Shown: one piece after another, positions 49,673-61,354 of the stretch | How positions within the stretch are numbered: the stretch's first letter is position 1 | Layout: the number at the start of each line of letters is the position of its first letter | From: Daldinia sp. FL1419 | Lineage: Eukaryota; Ascomycota; Sordariomycetes; Xylariales; Hypoxylaceae | NCBI GenBank assembly: GCA_025201765.1 | Contig: MU623352.1 | Span: 124,001-188,000 of the forward strand | DNA length: 64,000 nt | Direction: 5' to 3' | Notes under the pieces: generated by a model | The model's input: only the letters and a program-made list of their open reading frames with translations | The model's database searches: none | What the model was told of the DNA's origin: nothing | Position numbers and translations under genes: made by a program

Positions 49673-50461
49673 TCATGAAGAATACGCGGGGCCGTATTCC
49701 TTCTTCATAGCTTCCCTCACCATCTGGCCGCAAAGCTTGGCGGTAGGATTAGTACTTACGGCCAAAGCTTTCGCAATCTCATTTCCGTATCTACCACCCA
49801 AGGCAAATTCTCTCGATGCCGCTTCTTCGAAATCATCCTTTGTCCAGATTCCCTCCCTCCTTCCAATAATATTAACTTTGCTATTCGACTGGAAGAATTT
49901 GGAGGTCATATGATAGATCGCTGCCCGTTGAGTGTGTGCGAGTGACAGAGTTTTCCCGGCTTGTGGCGAGATAGCCGCAAACATGCTCTTTGGAGTCAAT
50001 AGGGAAATCGCATGGTCTAGATCAGAGAGTGCTAGCTCCGCAGCACGAGATTTCTCAAGCTCGTCAACGTTGGTTACCAATCCACTTGAGGCCTGTTCGC
50101 CAGATAAGAGCAGCGTATCCCCGTACAACCTCCTTATAACCTGTGCTCTATTATTTCGGGCACTAGCATATTTGGGGTATTCTTCGATAAGCTCTCCAAG
50201 CTTAGATAGACATTGCCGATATTCTTGTATCGGTTCTGTTGATGTTGACCGTACACTAGCGAGTTGCATCTCCAACTGTTGTATGGCCAATACGATATCC
50301 CGCTCTCTCTGGGAGACACGGTCATACACAGATGTGTCCATCAAATTCGGGTCTTTAGGCAACGTCGTGTCTATAAGGACGGCCGCTGTCGGGTTGGACT
50401 CCGGATCCTTGATCTTTTCGAGGACATTGAAGTCTCGACGGCTAAGGGAGATTGACGTCAT
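49673..50461 (-). CDS. TTC36-like tetratricopeptide repeat protein
   Basis: A single-exon gene encodes 262 residues. It resembles animal TTC36, a small TPR protein: a TPR block with YASARNNRAQVIRRLYGD (about residue 98-115), ALSDLDHAISLL, a following AHTQRAAIYHM helix, and the diagnostic C-terminal helix NPTAKLCGQMVREAMKK that matches the NPYAALCN..M ending of TTC36. The fungal protein has a longer N-terminus and an insert between the TPR helices. No signal peptide or membrane segment is present, so it is probably a cytosolic scaffold. Mammalian TTC36 is reported to bind and protect 4-hydroxyphenylpyruvate dioxygenase from degradation. The adjacent divergent gene here encodes exactly that enzyme, suggesting a conserved partnership (inference). 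Confidence 0.88.
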   Translation of the reverse strand: MTSISLSRRDFNVLEKIKDPESNPTAAVLIDTTLPKDPNLMDTSVYDRVSQRERDIVLAIQQLEMQLASVRSTSTEPIQEYRQCLSKLGELIEEYPKYASARNNRAQVIRRLYGDTLLLSGEQASSGLVTNVDELEKSRAAELALSDLDHAISLLTPKSMFAAISPQAGKTLSLAHTQRAAIYHMTSKFFQSNSKVNIIGRREGIWTKDDFEEAASREFALGGRYGNEIAKALAVSTNPTAKLCGQMVREAMKKEYGPAYSS

Positions 50462-51505
50462 GCTGAGATATCTGAACTAAATCAAGATATTATTACGATG
50501 AAGGGGCTCCAAGACGGTTCGACGCAGATTGAGCTGAGGAAACAGGAACGGCGATAGGACAGTTATAATGCAGTCATACGATATACCAAGGAATCTCGAT
50601 GGAATGGCTTCGAATAATAAGATAGGCGGACGACACGACAGATATGTCTGTAGGCAGGTCGGGTTTGATAGAAACCTATATCTGCGGGATGGCCTGGCTT
50701 GATCAATGATAGACCAGCGCTCAAAGCCTTAGCTCCGTACTTCCTTGTCATGCGTCCAAACAGCGGCGTTTCTCCACCTCGGCCCCTAAACCCAATGCCG
50801 AAGATTACTGCTGCATGAGGTATCTTCCGCGGACCTCATTCACCTGTAGCCATATAAGGTCAGCGAGATTAGGGCAACCTTTCTTCCCCTTCTAACCGTC
50901 CCAAGCCATTTCATCTCATTGGACGTTTATGCAACGGGTGGCGCCGGGTAATAAGTACATGTGGTCCGGGAGATGGGCTACGCCGAGCGGCTAGCTTCGG
51001 CAGTCTGACGTCTTGGTTTTCCGCAACCTACTGAATTTGGCTTTGGAGGCTCCACGACCCTATCACGTCGAACGGATCGGTAAGCTAGCTTTCGCAAATT
51101 ATCTCTCCCAGTTATAGTTGCATTGGCTGCCCGGGACGTTCCTTGCCGTATAAGTGGGAGCTGACTTGCGGCCAACGGGGCTTACGCAAGAAGCGTGGGC
51201 AAGGGATAGGGGTGCGGAATTCGTCCCGAACTAGAGTCCCAGGCCTATCCCCCTTTAACCGCCATACTACCAGGACAAGGAGACGGGAAGAGATAGATAG
51301 GTCGGTTAGGTAAGATGACATTGAGGATCTCTTATATGTATATTTCTATCTTTTAAAGTTTCCTCTGTCCGGACTTCGAATTCAAGATCACATTACACAT
51401 ACGAACTCTTACACAGTTGGCCTATATACCCTCATTATTACGCTCGTATCCTACACCAGGTCCAACTCGGAGAGAATAAGTTAGCGAACAATTAAGTCAC
51501 ACAAA
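50462..51505. promoter_or_regulatory. Divergent promoter, TTC36-like / HPPD
   Basis: About 1 kb separates the two start codons, with no supportable frame between. TATA-like TATATGTATA lies near 51334-51343 and CCATATAAGG near 50850. Shared regulation in tyrosine catabolism is plausible from gene content, but no specific regulator site was identified. Confidence 0.5.
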
Positions 51506-52744
51506 ATGGCACCTTCCGCGATCTCAGAATCCCCTCCTAGGTATTCCCCGCACGCGGATGAGTACGCCGTTCAGGCCGGCGTGCCCAACTTCCAAGGCTA
51601 TGACCACATCACCTGGTGGGTAGGAAACGCAAAGCAGGCCGCGTCGTATTATACTACAGTTTTTGGCTTTGAGACGGTGGCGTACCGCGGCCTCGAAACT
51701 GGTAACCGTTATTTCACATCTCACGTCGTGGCCTGCGGCGATATTCGTTTCGTATTCACATCACCGATTCGCTCGCATGTCCATCTACCCAAAGACGAGC
51801 CTATCACCGACGATGAGCGCAAGCAGCTCAAAGAGATGCACGACCATCTTGAGAGGCACGGCGATGCTGTACGAGATGTCGCTTTCGAGGTCGATAGTGT
51901 CGAGGGTGTCTATAATCACGCCGTAGAACAAGGCGCCATCTCCGTTCAACCCCCCACACTGGTCCGTGACAAACAATACGGTGATGTGCTCACAGCCATG
52001 ATCCGGACCTACGGCGACACAACGCATACTCTAATATCGCGGCGGAACTATACTGGTCCTTTTCTCCCCGGATTTCGAGCACGTTCTTCTCCCCCTTCTA
52101 GTACAACTCTGCCACACGTCAACCTAGCACGTATCGACCACTGCGTCGGCAACCAGGATTGGGACGACATGATCGCTGCCTGTGAATTCTACGAGAAGTG
52201 CCTATCGTTCCACCGATTCTGGTCTGTTGATGATAGCCAAATTTGCACGGAGTTCAGCGCACTGCGTAGCATTGTCATGAGTAGTGCCAACGAAGTCGTT
52301 AAGATGCCCATCAACGAGCCCGCTCCGGGTAAAAAGAAGTCCCAGATCGAGGAATTCGTCGTTTTCAACTCTGGCCCTGGTGTCCAGCATATTGCTTTAT
52401 TGACGCCAGATATCGTATCTGCGGTCACGGCCATGCGTGCTCGCGGAGTCGAGTTCATCGCCGTCCCGGATACGTACTACGAGACTATGAAAGAACGCCT
52501 ACGAACGGAAAAGAGGAAGTGGGAGCTCGAGGAGGAATTCGAAACGTTGCAAAAGTTGAATATCCTGATCGACTACGACGAGGGCGGTTACCTGCTACAG
52601 CTATTCACCAAGCCGCTTATGGATCGGCCGACTGTATTTATAGAGATCATCCAACGGCATGATTTCAGTGGTTTCGGCGCTGGGAACTTTAAGAGTCTGT
52701 TCGAGGCTATCGAGCGTGAACAGGCTGAACGGGGGAACTTGTAA
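51506..52744 (+). CDS. hppD: 4-hydroxyphenylpyruvate dioxygenase
   Basis: The intron-free gene encodes 412 residues, normal for the family. The enzyme converts 4-hydroxyphenylpyruvate and O2 to homogentisate and CO2, the second step of tyrosine breakdown and the entry to pyomelanin in fungi. It consists of two vicinal-oxygen-chelate halves. The Fe(II) ligands are visible in the C-terminal half: His212 in RIDHCVGN, His295 in GVQHIALLTPDI and Glu380 in TVFIEIIQRHD. Other conserved segments are FQGYDHITWWVGNAKQAA near residue 29 and the C-terminal FSGFGAGNFKSLFEAIEREQ lid helix. The homogentisate dioxygenase, maleylacetoacetate isomerase and fumarylacetoacetase genes that often cluster in fungi are not in this window. 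It is head-to-head with the TTC36-like gene. Confidence 0.98.
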   Translation: MAPSAISESPPRYSPHADEYAVQAGVPNFQGYDHITWWVGNAKQAASYYTTVFGFETVAYRGLETGNRYFTSHVVACGDIRFVFTSPIRSHVHLPKDEPITDDERKQLKEMHDHLERHGDAVRDVAFEVDSVEGVYNHAVEQGAISVQPPTLVRDKQYGDVLTAMIRTYGDTTHTLISRRNYTGPFLPGFRARSSPPSSTTLPHVNLARIDHCVGNQDWDDMIAACEFYEKCLSFHRFWSVDDSQICTEFSALRSIVMSSANEVVKMPINEPAPGKKKSQIEEFVVFNSGPGVQHIALLTPDIVSAVTAMRARGVEFIAVPDTYYETMKERLRTEKRKWELEEEFETLQKLNILIDYDEGGYLLQLFTKPLMDRPTVFIEIIQRHDFSGFGAGNFKSLFEAIEREQAERGNL

Positions 52745-53540
52745 GTTGGAAGATATGGGATGGGAATAAGAACGGACAGGGATGGTATGATATGACGGTG
52801 CTCCTTGTCTGGCTAGTTATTAGACGGAAATGAGGGAGGGAAGTGAGAGATATATTACTACTAATACTTAACGAGACCACGGTATGATAAATATAATAGC
52901 GGGATTGATTCGCCGATTGAATGTATATTGCGCTTCAGCGTGCGTATATGTGAATGATGAGAGGTTTGGGGATGACCGTGCTGTCAGGCGATACTAGTAT
53001 AGATAAATAGCCGTTATGAAGTCTCTGCCTCAGAATAGAAGAGCTTCAATGCGTACCCAGGGAGCTACCTCCTAAACTAACTAGGTCTTTGCCATCTATT
53101 TCCCCCTCCGCTCAACAAGTCAACTACCGAACTGACTAGTCTAAGCGCATACAGCGCCTTCTATACGAATAAGTAAACCTAACCATTCCCCTATTCCGCA
53201 GTAGTAGGTAGCAAATATAGGTAAACATAGATAATAAATATGCGGCCCCGTTAAACGCCTCCATTCCATGCAACCAACAATAACGATGATGGTTATGCGT
53301 CTTCTGATCTGATCTGATCTGATCTGTTTTGGTTTGTTTTCGTTGTGTCATGTTACCGTTTACCACACGCCCGCCTTGCCTTCCAGTCTGCTTGCCTGCC
53401 TAAAAGTTGGATCGGCGGCACTGGATTTAATCGAAAATCTTCAACCGCGAGTACTCGTGCTTGAAACAACGACCTACGCCAACCTCATAAAAGACTTATC
53501 CGAGCCTGACTTCTCTCGAGGAGTGGTTCATAGTTCTCAC
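52745..53540. other. Convergent intergenic region HPPD / SSL1
   Basis: About 800 bases hold the 3' ends of two convergent genes. A CTGAT microsatellite (four units) is at 53304-53323. No further gene is seen. Confidence 0.55.
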
Positions 53541-55087
53541 TCACGGATCTATCTCCATAGCCCCATTCGTACCACCAGTATCAACACCATTTGTAGCAGC
53601 TTCGCCGCCGGCGTTACCATTCAGCGCACCCCTAGTATCGCTCTGGCACCCAGGGCAATTATGCAGTACCTCGTGCGCGAACAAATCACAATCGATACAA
53701 AAATGATTCCCGCAAACCTCGCAACCGTATCTCCCCGATTCACTTAGACCCTTAAACTTCGGTGGGCCCCCTCCTCCTCCACCTCCACCAGTTTTATTCT
53801 CCTTCCCCTTGCCCTTCTTCGGATCCGAAGCCTCGGGAAAAGGCGTCAGGCACGAATAACACGCCTTGCTGCGCTTGGCTTCGGACCACGGGACCTCGAC
53901 CCAGTTGCGCAGGGGAAACAAGTGGTGGTAGGAGCGCGCGAGATGCGTCGAGAGGATGAGAGTGAGTCCGCAACCGGGACACTCGGCAGGGAGCCGGCAG
54001 ACGCGGGACCCGCAGCGCGTGCACCCGTAGCCCTCGCGCGAGGGGCGGTTATGGCACGCGCAGTAATGGATACTCCCTCCTGCGGCGAGGGTCCTCGACG
54101 GGAAACCCATCATGAGTAGACTGGCATTACTTTGTTCCTGCGTCCGAGTAACAGGCGGCGTCGTAATCGCGATTAGCAAATCCCGAAAATGCTCCTCGTG
54201 CAGCGCTATACTATAGCTCGAGTTATCCCCGCCGTTCGTCTTGGAGCAAAGCTCGTCGCAAATAGCGACTTGGGCTGCGAGTCCGACGATCGACACGCGT
54301 ATCCTGTCGGTGACGAGCGCGGAAATGGTCTCGTGTATGTCGCCCGGATCGCTGGACATCAGTGCGCCGTAGACGACGACGACTTCTCTCGTACCGTGTG
54401 ATGGCGTGTGACTATAAATCCGGAAAATAATAATAAAAATCGTCAGCTATTCCGCCCTTCATCTGCTCCGGGGTATAGGGAAGCTGTAGAAACCCACAAT
54501 AGAGCTCCTCTGCACATCTCCAGGGCATTTTGTAAACTCGGGTTCCCTTGGGGATCCTGCTTGGTCCATCTTTGTAGTTTTTCTAAGTGATCTGTCGGAT
54601 TCCCACTCATATCGCTTATCCTGACCGCGACGCCGTCTCGCATTCCTATTATCGCGAGTTGGGAGATCGGGTTTTGCTCGAAATATTCTCGTACGAACTG
54701 GGAGGCGTAGACCATGGTTAATTCGTACCTACTCGGTAGTAGGTCCTTCTCGAGCATGGCGAACGACATATCTAATACCAAAACAAGATGTCTTATAATA
54801 CCGCGTTGTAGGGGTGTCGTATCTTTTAGCAGTCGCGCGCGCTTTTCTGCCTCGGCGCGACCTTCGATCGCTCCAGCAATCGTACCGTCTGCATCTTCGA
54901 CAACCGCATCCCACGATCGTTGAATATCTTCCCAGGCGGCCTTGGCATCTTTCCTGGCACTTTTCTTGCCTTTGTTGGCCTGATTCCGTGATCGCGGATC
55001 ATTTCGGCCGCCGGACGTTACCTGGTGACCGCCGAGCTCGTCATCAGTGGCATCGTCAGCCTGGTAATCGCCGTCCGAGTCGGCCAT
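53541..55087 (-). CDS. ssl1: TFIIH core subunit Ssl1 (p44 homologue)
   Basis: The 486-residue product is the Ssl1/p44 subunit of transcription factor TFIIH, which stimulates the XPD/Rad3 helicase in transcription and nucleotide excision repair in the nucleus. Exons are 55087-54498 and 54411-53541, with an 86-base intron, and the frame closes exactly. An acidic N-terminus is followed by a von Willebrand A-type domain from about residue 99 (RHLVLVLDMSFAMLEKD). Next comes a C4 zinc ribbon at about 314-344 (CACHNRP, GCTRCGSRVC, CPGC) and a C-terminal RING-like zinc domain at about 381-452 (ACYSC, YGCEVCGNHFCIDCD, HNCPGC). An eight-Gly run plus Lys-rich linker is inserted between the zinc-binding pairs at about 405-412. 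Confidence 0.96.
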
Positions 55088-56298
55088 GGTCTAATCGTGC
55101 CCTGGATTCGATTCTTGTGCTTGTATAACTCGTATTTCGAAGGGATAGACGGGTAGTTGAGTAAAAAAAATGCGCCTTTCGCGTAGGGAATGTATTGAAT
55201 TATAAAATTGGATAAGTAGGGAGGAAAGGGATGGATATTTAGATTTAGAATGTAGGTAAATGTATAGCTAAGGATTTCCTGCGACACCCTATGATCTTAA
55301 TAGCATTGTTGAGGGGCGGTCTAAAGGGCAGCATAACCCCGCAAATAGTATGATAAGTAATCCCCGATATTACAATACCAGGAGAAAGTACCGTGACAAA
55401 TCTAGAATGGTTATCTAATGTAAATAAAGAAAAGGCTGTAGAAGTATGGAGAGGTACGAAAAGACGAGGCTGCTATGTTTCTTTGCTGCAATGTCAACGC
55501 CAAAAATATACTACAGCCTTGTATTTAGCTCTTGAAATCTAAGCCAATCAGAGAAGCTCTAGATAATAAGTTCATGTCTAAGTTTACATCTAGAATGGTA
55601 GAAGTGGGGGTGTGCATGGGTGTACTTATATGGGTATATATACCTACCTACCCAGGTAGGTATCTATGTAGGTACCTACCTAAGTATGTAATAGGTACCT
55701 ACTTACCTGCGTTGGAAGAGGCTACCTACGAGTCCGTTCGTATCTGAGCTGCTAAGACGGCACCTGTATGCGCCTTGGGATATACGTAGATTCCGATGCC
55801 GATTATCATTCACGTCATACAGCACGAAATCAGGATAGGAAAAAAAAAGCTTCACTAAAACGTGGCTCGTTAGGCTTGGAATTATTCAACTCTACCATAC
55901 GACTTCATATACATTAGTCGCATATATCCGGGGTATACTATCAACCACTCGCTTCAAACTCTCTCCGCCTCCGCCAATTGGCGAATGGCAAATCCGCCAC
56001 CCTTGGTATGAATATCACATCCCACCTCCTCCCTCCTCCCTCCTCCCTCATCCCTCCTTCTAAGCGTACTCGCGTCGCTTTGTATTGCGCATGCGATCGT
56101 GCTTTTGAGGCCCACCCTTGCATAAGATAACTGGTATTTCTAGGTGTATTAAATTTTCGATATTGTTGGTTGTTACTACTCCCTTTCAAAAGGGTAATTT
56201 TGCCTAGGGGAAATAGCCAAGGAATGAAAAGAAGAGAACAAGAACGGGTATATTGGTGAACCTGAACGCCGACGCCACACAAAAGAGAGACAAAAGGA
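55088..56298. other. Intergenic region upstream of SSL1
   Basis: About 1.2 kb holds the SSL1 promoter and the 3' end of the Chs7-family gene. It includes a TACC/GGTA-rich hairpin at 55640-55663 and a CTCCCTC repeat near 56028-56055. Frames here are short and unrecognised. Confidence 0.55.
55640..55663. repeat. Perfect 9-bp inverted repeat within TACC-rich tract
   Basis: Arms ATACCTACC (55640-55648) and GGTAGGTAT (55655-55663) pair around a six-base loop. Further TACCTAC words continue to about 55706. Confidence 0.7.
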
Positions 56299-57531
56299 TT
56301 AAGGGTAGCCTGTAGGCTGACTAGCGATTGGCCAGTCGTCTTCGGTAATGCTCGACCAGAAAACCCAAATCATTATAACCGAGAGTAGAGTAAAGAGCGT
56401 CTCAAACAACGCTCCGTCGATCTTGCCGCTGGTTCCGTTGCAAATGTACGGGCTGATGACGTAGTTGAATATCTGACCTATCGCAAATAGAAGGGCGGCA
56501 CCCGTGAGGTAGAGCATCGGTCGGATTTCACCCAAGATTCTGAGGACGAGAACGGCTTCTAAAACGAAGAAGGCAACGAGGAAGACGAGCGGCGCGAGCT
56601 GGTAGAGTACGTAAAGTGCGATGTTTCGGTAATGATCATCGGCTCTGGTAATAAATTCATTCGTCCAGTGAAATCCAGTATCGAGAGTGATATAACCGGT
56701 ACCGACGAAGAGGATAGCGCCCGAAAGGAGCATGAGACCCATGGAAAGAGGAGTGCCGTCATCGAGGATTTGATATCCTACGACGGCGTTTAGTAGCAGA
56801 ATCCATGTTGTCGCAATAATCATTCCGATGTGGATTCCGGTGAATGCCTAAAAATAATAGAGTTAGTTTCACAAGTACTAAATAGATGATAAATTCGTGG
56901 TTGCATCGTACAATCCGCGCTGTCTCATTAAGAGGAAACTCCCCAACTGTGAATATTTCGCATATCTCGATTATGATATAACCGATGAGGAACAATTGCA
57001 TCTCCCTGCAGCTTGGGTTAGTCGAATGGGCCTTTGAAGCGAAAAGACTGGCTCGACACGGACCTCCGGCCAACTGCAGCCTTCTTTCTTTCCGAGCGCA
57101 ACAATAGCAATGCTGATACGACAATGGCGATACCGCAAAGCAATATGGATCCTACTCTTTGTTAGCAAGAAATTCACGATATTTCGCATTAACCAGACGA
57201 ACCCAAATTTCCTAAGTAACGACCGTCACCGGATAGAGGGATGCCTCGTAGCTCGCAACCTCCCCATTGCCCTCGTTGGTTATGACTCTCCGAGAGAACC
57301 TATTTCGCGTGTTAGTGACCTCGGGAGGTTTTTTTGGGGCGGGACATTGCATAGTCGTGTTACTGGACGGACGTACATTGCAGACCGGTAAAGTCGAATC
57401 GCGGCAAAACGCCTAAGCATAGCAATATTAGCATCTCTTGAGTTGAGAATATACCTAGTAAGAGAGTATATAGTTCATAATCGAGCTGAAGGAAGACATA
57501 CGTCAAAATTACCAAAATTGGTCGACCCCAT
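56299..57531 (-). CDS. Chs7-family chitin synthase III export/activation protein
   Basis: The spliced product has 297 residues in six exons: 57531-57502, 57412-57377, 57299-57203, 57151-57064, 57005-56912 and 56847-56299, and the frame closes exactly. It belongs to the family often labelled chitin synthase III catalytic subunit (Chs7-like), ER-resident multi-pass proteins needed for export of class III/IV chitin synthases. The N-terminus FDAFCRDSTLPVCN is the conserved luminal Cys motif. Seven or so membrane segments follow, with REMQLFLIGYIIIEICEIFT, GYQILDDGTPLS, EIRPMLYLTGAALLFAIGQI and the C-terminal FWSSITEDDWP. Donor sites GTTCGT and GTCCGT in introns 3 and 4 are weaker than usual but are the only in-frame choices I found. 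It lies downstream of SSL1 on the same strand. Confidence 0.92.
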
Positions 57532-58388
57532 TTGCGTTGCGGCGCGAGGGAACCGCGCAAAGATTGATGGTTGAACGAGGTGAGGATGGAATCGTTTGGA
57601 ATATGGGACCTGGGAATGAATAATCCTTTTACTACTATCTTAACCTGCCGATAGAATGAATATCGGAAAAGTTGCGTAGGCCCGCGATAAGCTTAGCTCG
57701 CGGCCGTATTCTGAATTGGAATGTTGTGGCAGAGATTGCTGTGGATCTTTTTTTCTTGCGTTTCCTTGCGCAAAAGATGGGTTAGATGGGTAAAAGATAG
57801 GTGAAAGCAGCCCTGACTCGCGTTTGCTCTCAGACTCGATTCGGCCTGGGGCTGGGAAATGAAACCAAGGCTGAACCAAGGCTGGGACGGGTTATGATGA
57901 TGTAGTTTTAGTTTCGATTATTTTCGATTATTCCCCCACAAACACCCTTCCTCTCCGATTAATGGATTCTCTCTTCGAACCTAATCGTGATGATTATCGG
58001 TTTTTATTCCAAGAAAAAAGCGAATTGACGTGTGGCTTATATTCTTTAACGATCCTCCAACGAGCAAGAGGGATTATTAGATGAAAAAGAAGAAGAAGGA
58101 AATGAAGGCACAAGCAAAAAGGACCGGGACCAAGTTACTCAAGTTGCACTGGTCGATTGATCTTGTTAGGCCTTTTGCTAGGCCAAATTTGGGAATCCCC
58201 TGGCGCCTTCTACAACGAGAAGAGACGAAGTTACCTTGTAAAGGTAATGGCGTAGTAGACTTGGTAAGTAATATCGTAAGTGAGTAGGCGAGGAAGGTAA
58301 GAGCCGATTCTGGTTGGTAGGAAATTGGGAACAGCGGGTCTCCTTTAAATTGTTCCAAACCTATTTTGGTCAATCGAGGACCGGGTTC

Positions 58389-58415
58389 AGGTGGTTTAGG
58401 TGGTTTAGGTGGTTT
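58389..58415. repeat. Tandem nonamer AGGTGGTTT x3
   Basis: Three exact nine-base units explain a Pro-rich PPKPPKPP run in the antisense frame. The tract is otherwise unremarkable. Confidence 0.8.
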
Positions 58416-61324
58416 ATCAGGTGGTCTACGACTTAATATTGTTCCTGAGAGAAAAGGCAGGAACAACGCGATTCGGCATACATTATGAACAGGGATAATG
58501 AAATCTCGCTTTGAATGGTTTGTCCTAGGTTAGGCCTGTCCTGGATTGTCTGGGTTTTGCATGTTTGCAGGGGGCGAAGGGGAAGATGGAGGGATGGTCA
58601 AATTTCAATTTCACCCTCAATCCCGAGGCCTTTTTAAAGCAACTAGTTCGCGCCAAAATTCGAGACCTGTTCAATCTCGTCACAATATGACCATATGGGG
58701 GAGAGAGGGGAGAGGAGAGAGGTATGAGGTATGAGGGCCAAAATATCGTTAAGTTTTAAAAAGTTAGCGTATTGCTTATAGTTCCCAACCCCTCCTGTTG
58801 TAACCTGTAAGTCGGTGTGAAATCCGGAGCGAACTCAATAAACCTCGTTGGTCTTTCCCTGGCGTGCCTTACAGTAGGTTAGTTAAAACGACAGACTCCA
58901 AAAAAATATGTGTTCGCCAACCGGAGGGCCAGATCAGCACGATGTCTTGCATAAAAATAAAATAAAAAAAAGGCTGTACATCCCTCGTGGAATGGCTTAG
59001 AAAAAGTTACGTGTGGGAGCTAGGCTAAGGGATCCATCATCCTGTAAGTAATCTTGGATTGGATCATCTTCATGCGTGATGAACTGTATTGTAGCCTCTT
59101 GCGATAAGAAGGTTTTGTTGTCCGCCACTTACAGATGACAACCATTCCTTATGTCCCATTGCCACCTCTTCGTTAATATGTCCTACTGTGATTTGTGATT
59201 ATTGGAAATATAATGGACATAGTTCTTGATGGGGGTTTATTAGCAACTCGTTGTCTGGTCAGCCTTAGCCAAGTCTTTCGCATTAGATCGTAGGATATTC
59301 GCATAGAATATTGTTCGTATGCAGCATACGACGTGCGATATAGTACTTGTAAACTTGGTTATGTATGTACGGACCCGTGCAGATCCGTACCTACAGGCAT
59401 GGCGAAAGGGTTTCTGAGTACATACTGGAGTACTTCGATATGGTCGATATGGTCAATATGGTTGCTTGAGATGGCCTTATTTCGCGCTGTGTCCCTCTTT
59501 TGGTCAATGTCACCACTACCCGCCGACCCTTGGTCCTCTACGCAATCTTGGATGAATTCGCTTACGGTCCGTTTGCCAGAAACGCACATACATAGACGCC
59601 TTACATGTGGATCAAGCGCACCGGCCACTACCGTTTCGCCGATTCTACTGGCTTGATGGTGATTCGACGGTATTGGACCTGACGAGAGCCGCTTTGAGAC
59701 ATCGAAAAATCGTAAGAATGCGCCGTACAATAAGTATAAAAATTGAGTGCTACCCACTTACCGATAGTTGCGAAGCATTGCTCTGGGCTGTCCCTGCGGG
59801 ATTCATAAGCCACTTAGAGCGTCGCAACCATCGTGTCTCTCAGAGGCTCATACCGGTCCATACTTTACCGCTCGCTCTGGAAGTGAAACCCAAAGTACCT
59901 CTCTCCCGATGGCATTCAGGATCTAATATCCGTGTCTTTGGGACTTCGAGGCGTAATTAGGGTCGGCAACGCGCTTTAGTAGACAGTTTAACAAGGAATC
60001 GTAACGTTTCAGCCACATTTTCTTTGTACTTGTTAGGCCGCGGCATCCAACGCTTCGACGTCAGTGGCCAACGTTGGTGGCGCCCAGCCAGTTCTTAATT
60101 TGGACTGGTGCTTATGATCCGACCAGTCAATGCTCGGGGATAGACATTTCTAAAAAAAAATCTCGAGTGGTCTTTTCAAGCTTCCGGTTTAGGATGGTGG
60201 ATGGATAACTTGTAAGCATCCAGGTAGGTAACGTATAGTATAGGTAAGCGATGAAATATCGGAGCTTGTAGATACTCCGATAGGGTGACATGCTCATGGT
60301 GGTGTCCGGTTGACGTAGGTCATATTCATAATTCAAGGCAATTCCAAAACGAATAATGATAAGGGGCAAGGCTGAGGAATTGCTCTCAATAATGTAAAGA
60401 AGCTATTCGCCCGTGAACTTAGCATAAGCTGAACTTGCTATAAATAATAAACGTTTGCTAGAATGAGCCCTAAGGGTGGGTTTTGGTTTTCTGGATATCG
60501 TGGTCTAAGCTTCAATAGACACGTCTGTGCTACGAGATGTCGATATGATTAACGGTTAGATTATTGAGTCGGTATGCAGACTAGTATTATTACTAACTAG
60601 TCCTCAAGAACTTCAGTATACCCCAGCTTATACTAGTTCTCCACGTGCGTGCGCCGCGCAAGGACTCTCGGCCAAGGGGGGAGGATTGAGGGGGAGAACG
60701 AGGGGAAAACTAGATGGATCAGCCGAACGGTCTTCGGCCTTTAAAGAGCTTTAAACAGTAGGAGGGACCTCGTGATTAAAGCTTTCCCCGACATCTGAGT
60801 AGCAATCTGAGACATTTGGTAGAACTGGGAAAGGGTTCATTCTGAAGCCTGGAGGATGGGACATTTATCTGGGGTGTTGCATCCTGGAGTGACATTTTGC
60901 GTGTTGACCGCATGGGGGAATACCCGGAGAAGCAGCAGTATTTCATGGTATTTTATGCTATGATGCCATCGTGGGTCTGTTTGCATGTTGAAGCACGCAC
61001 ACTAGAGCAGACATACATATTGCATTGATGCATGCTGGGAGATGCCATACCCAGACGGCTGAAATATGCAACGAGCCAACAGCTGACCCGACTGGTGCTC
61101 TTCGATCTTCTGCATCTCTTTTACTTAATTCGCTGAATTGAGAAAAGAGGATTTGACATGTGTTGTAGAATATCGTATGCGCAATTCCAAAAACAGGGCT
61201 GATTTGCGTATATTTGCGTATCTTGGCTATCCGAATAGAAAAGATGACCCCCATCGAAGTAAGGAAAGCCTGATAAACCTAGACTCTAGTCGCATCATGT
61301 GATGGGACATCTTTCTACCTACGG

Positions 61325-61354
61325 GTTAAGTCTGTTTAAGTCTGTTTAAGTCTG
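61325..61354. repeat. Tandem decamer TTTAAGTCTG x3 (first unit imperfect)
   Basis: Three consecutive decamers differ only at the first base of the first unit. They lie in gene-free DNA about 1 kb upstream of the sugar transporter. Confidence 0.75.

Noticed and set aside
58077..58466. 129-residue minus frame with PPKPPKPP
   Set aside because: The motif comes from a three-unit AGGTGGTTT repeat and the rest resembles nothing.
59359..59960. Overlapping frames of 132 and 117 residues on opposite strands
   Set aside because: No family resemblance, no splice support and ordinary intergenic composition.
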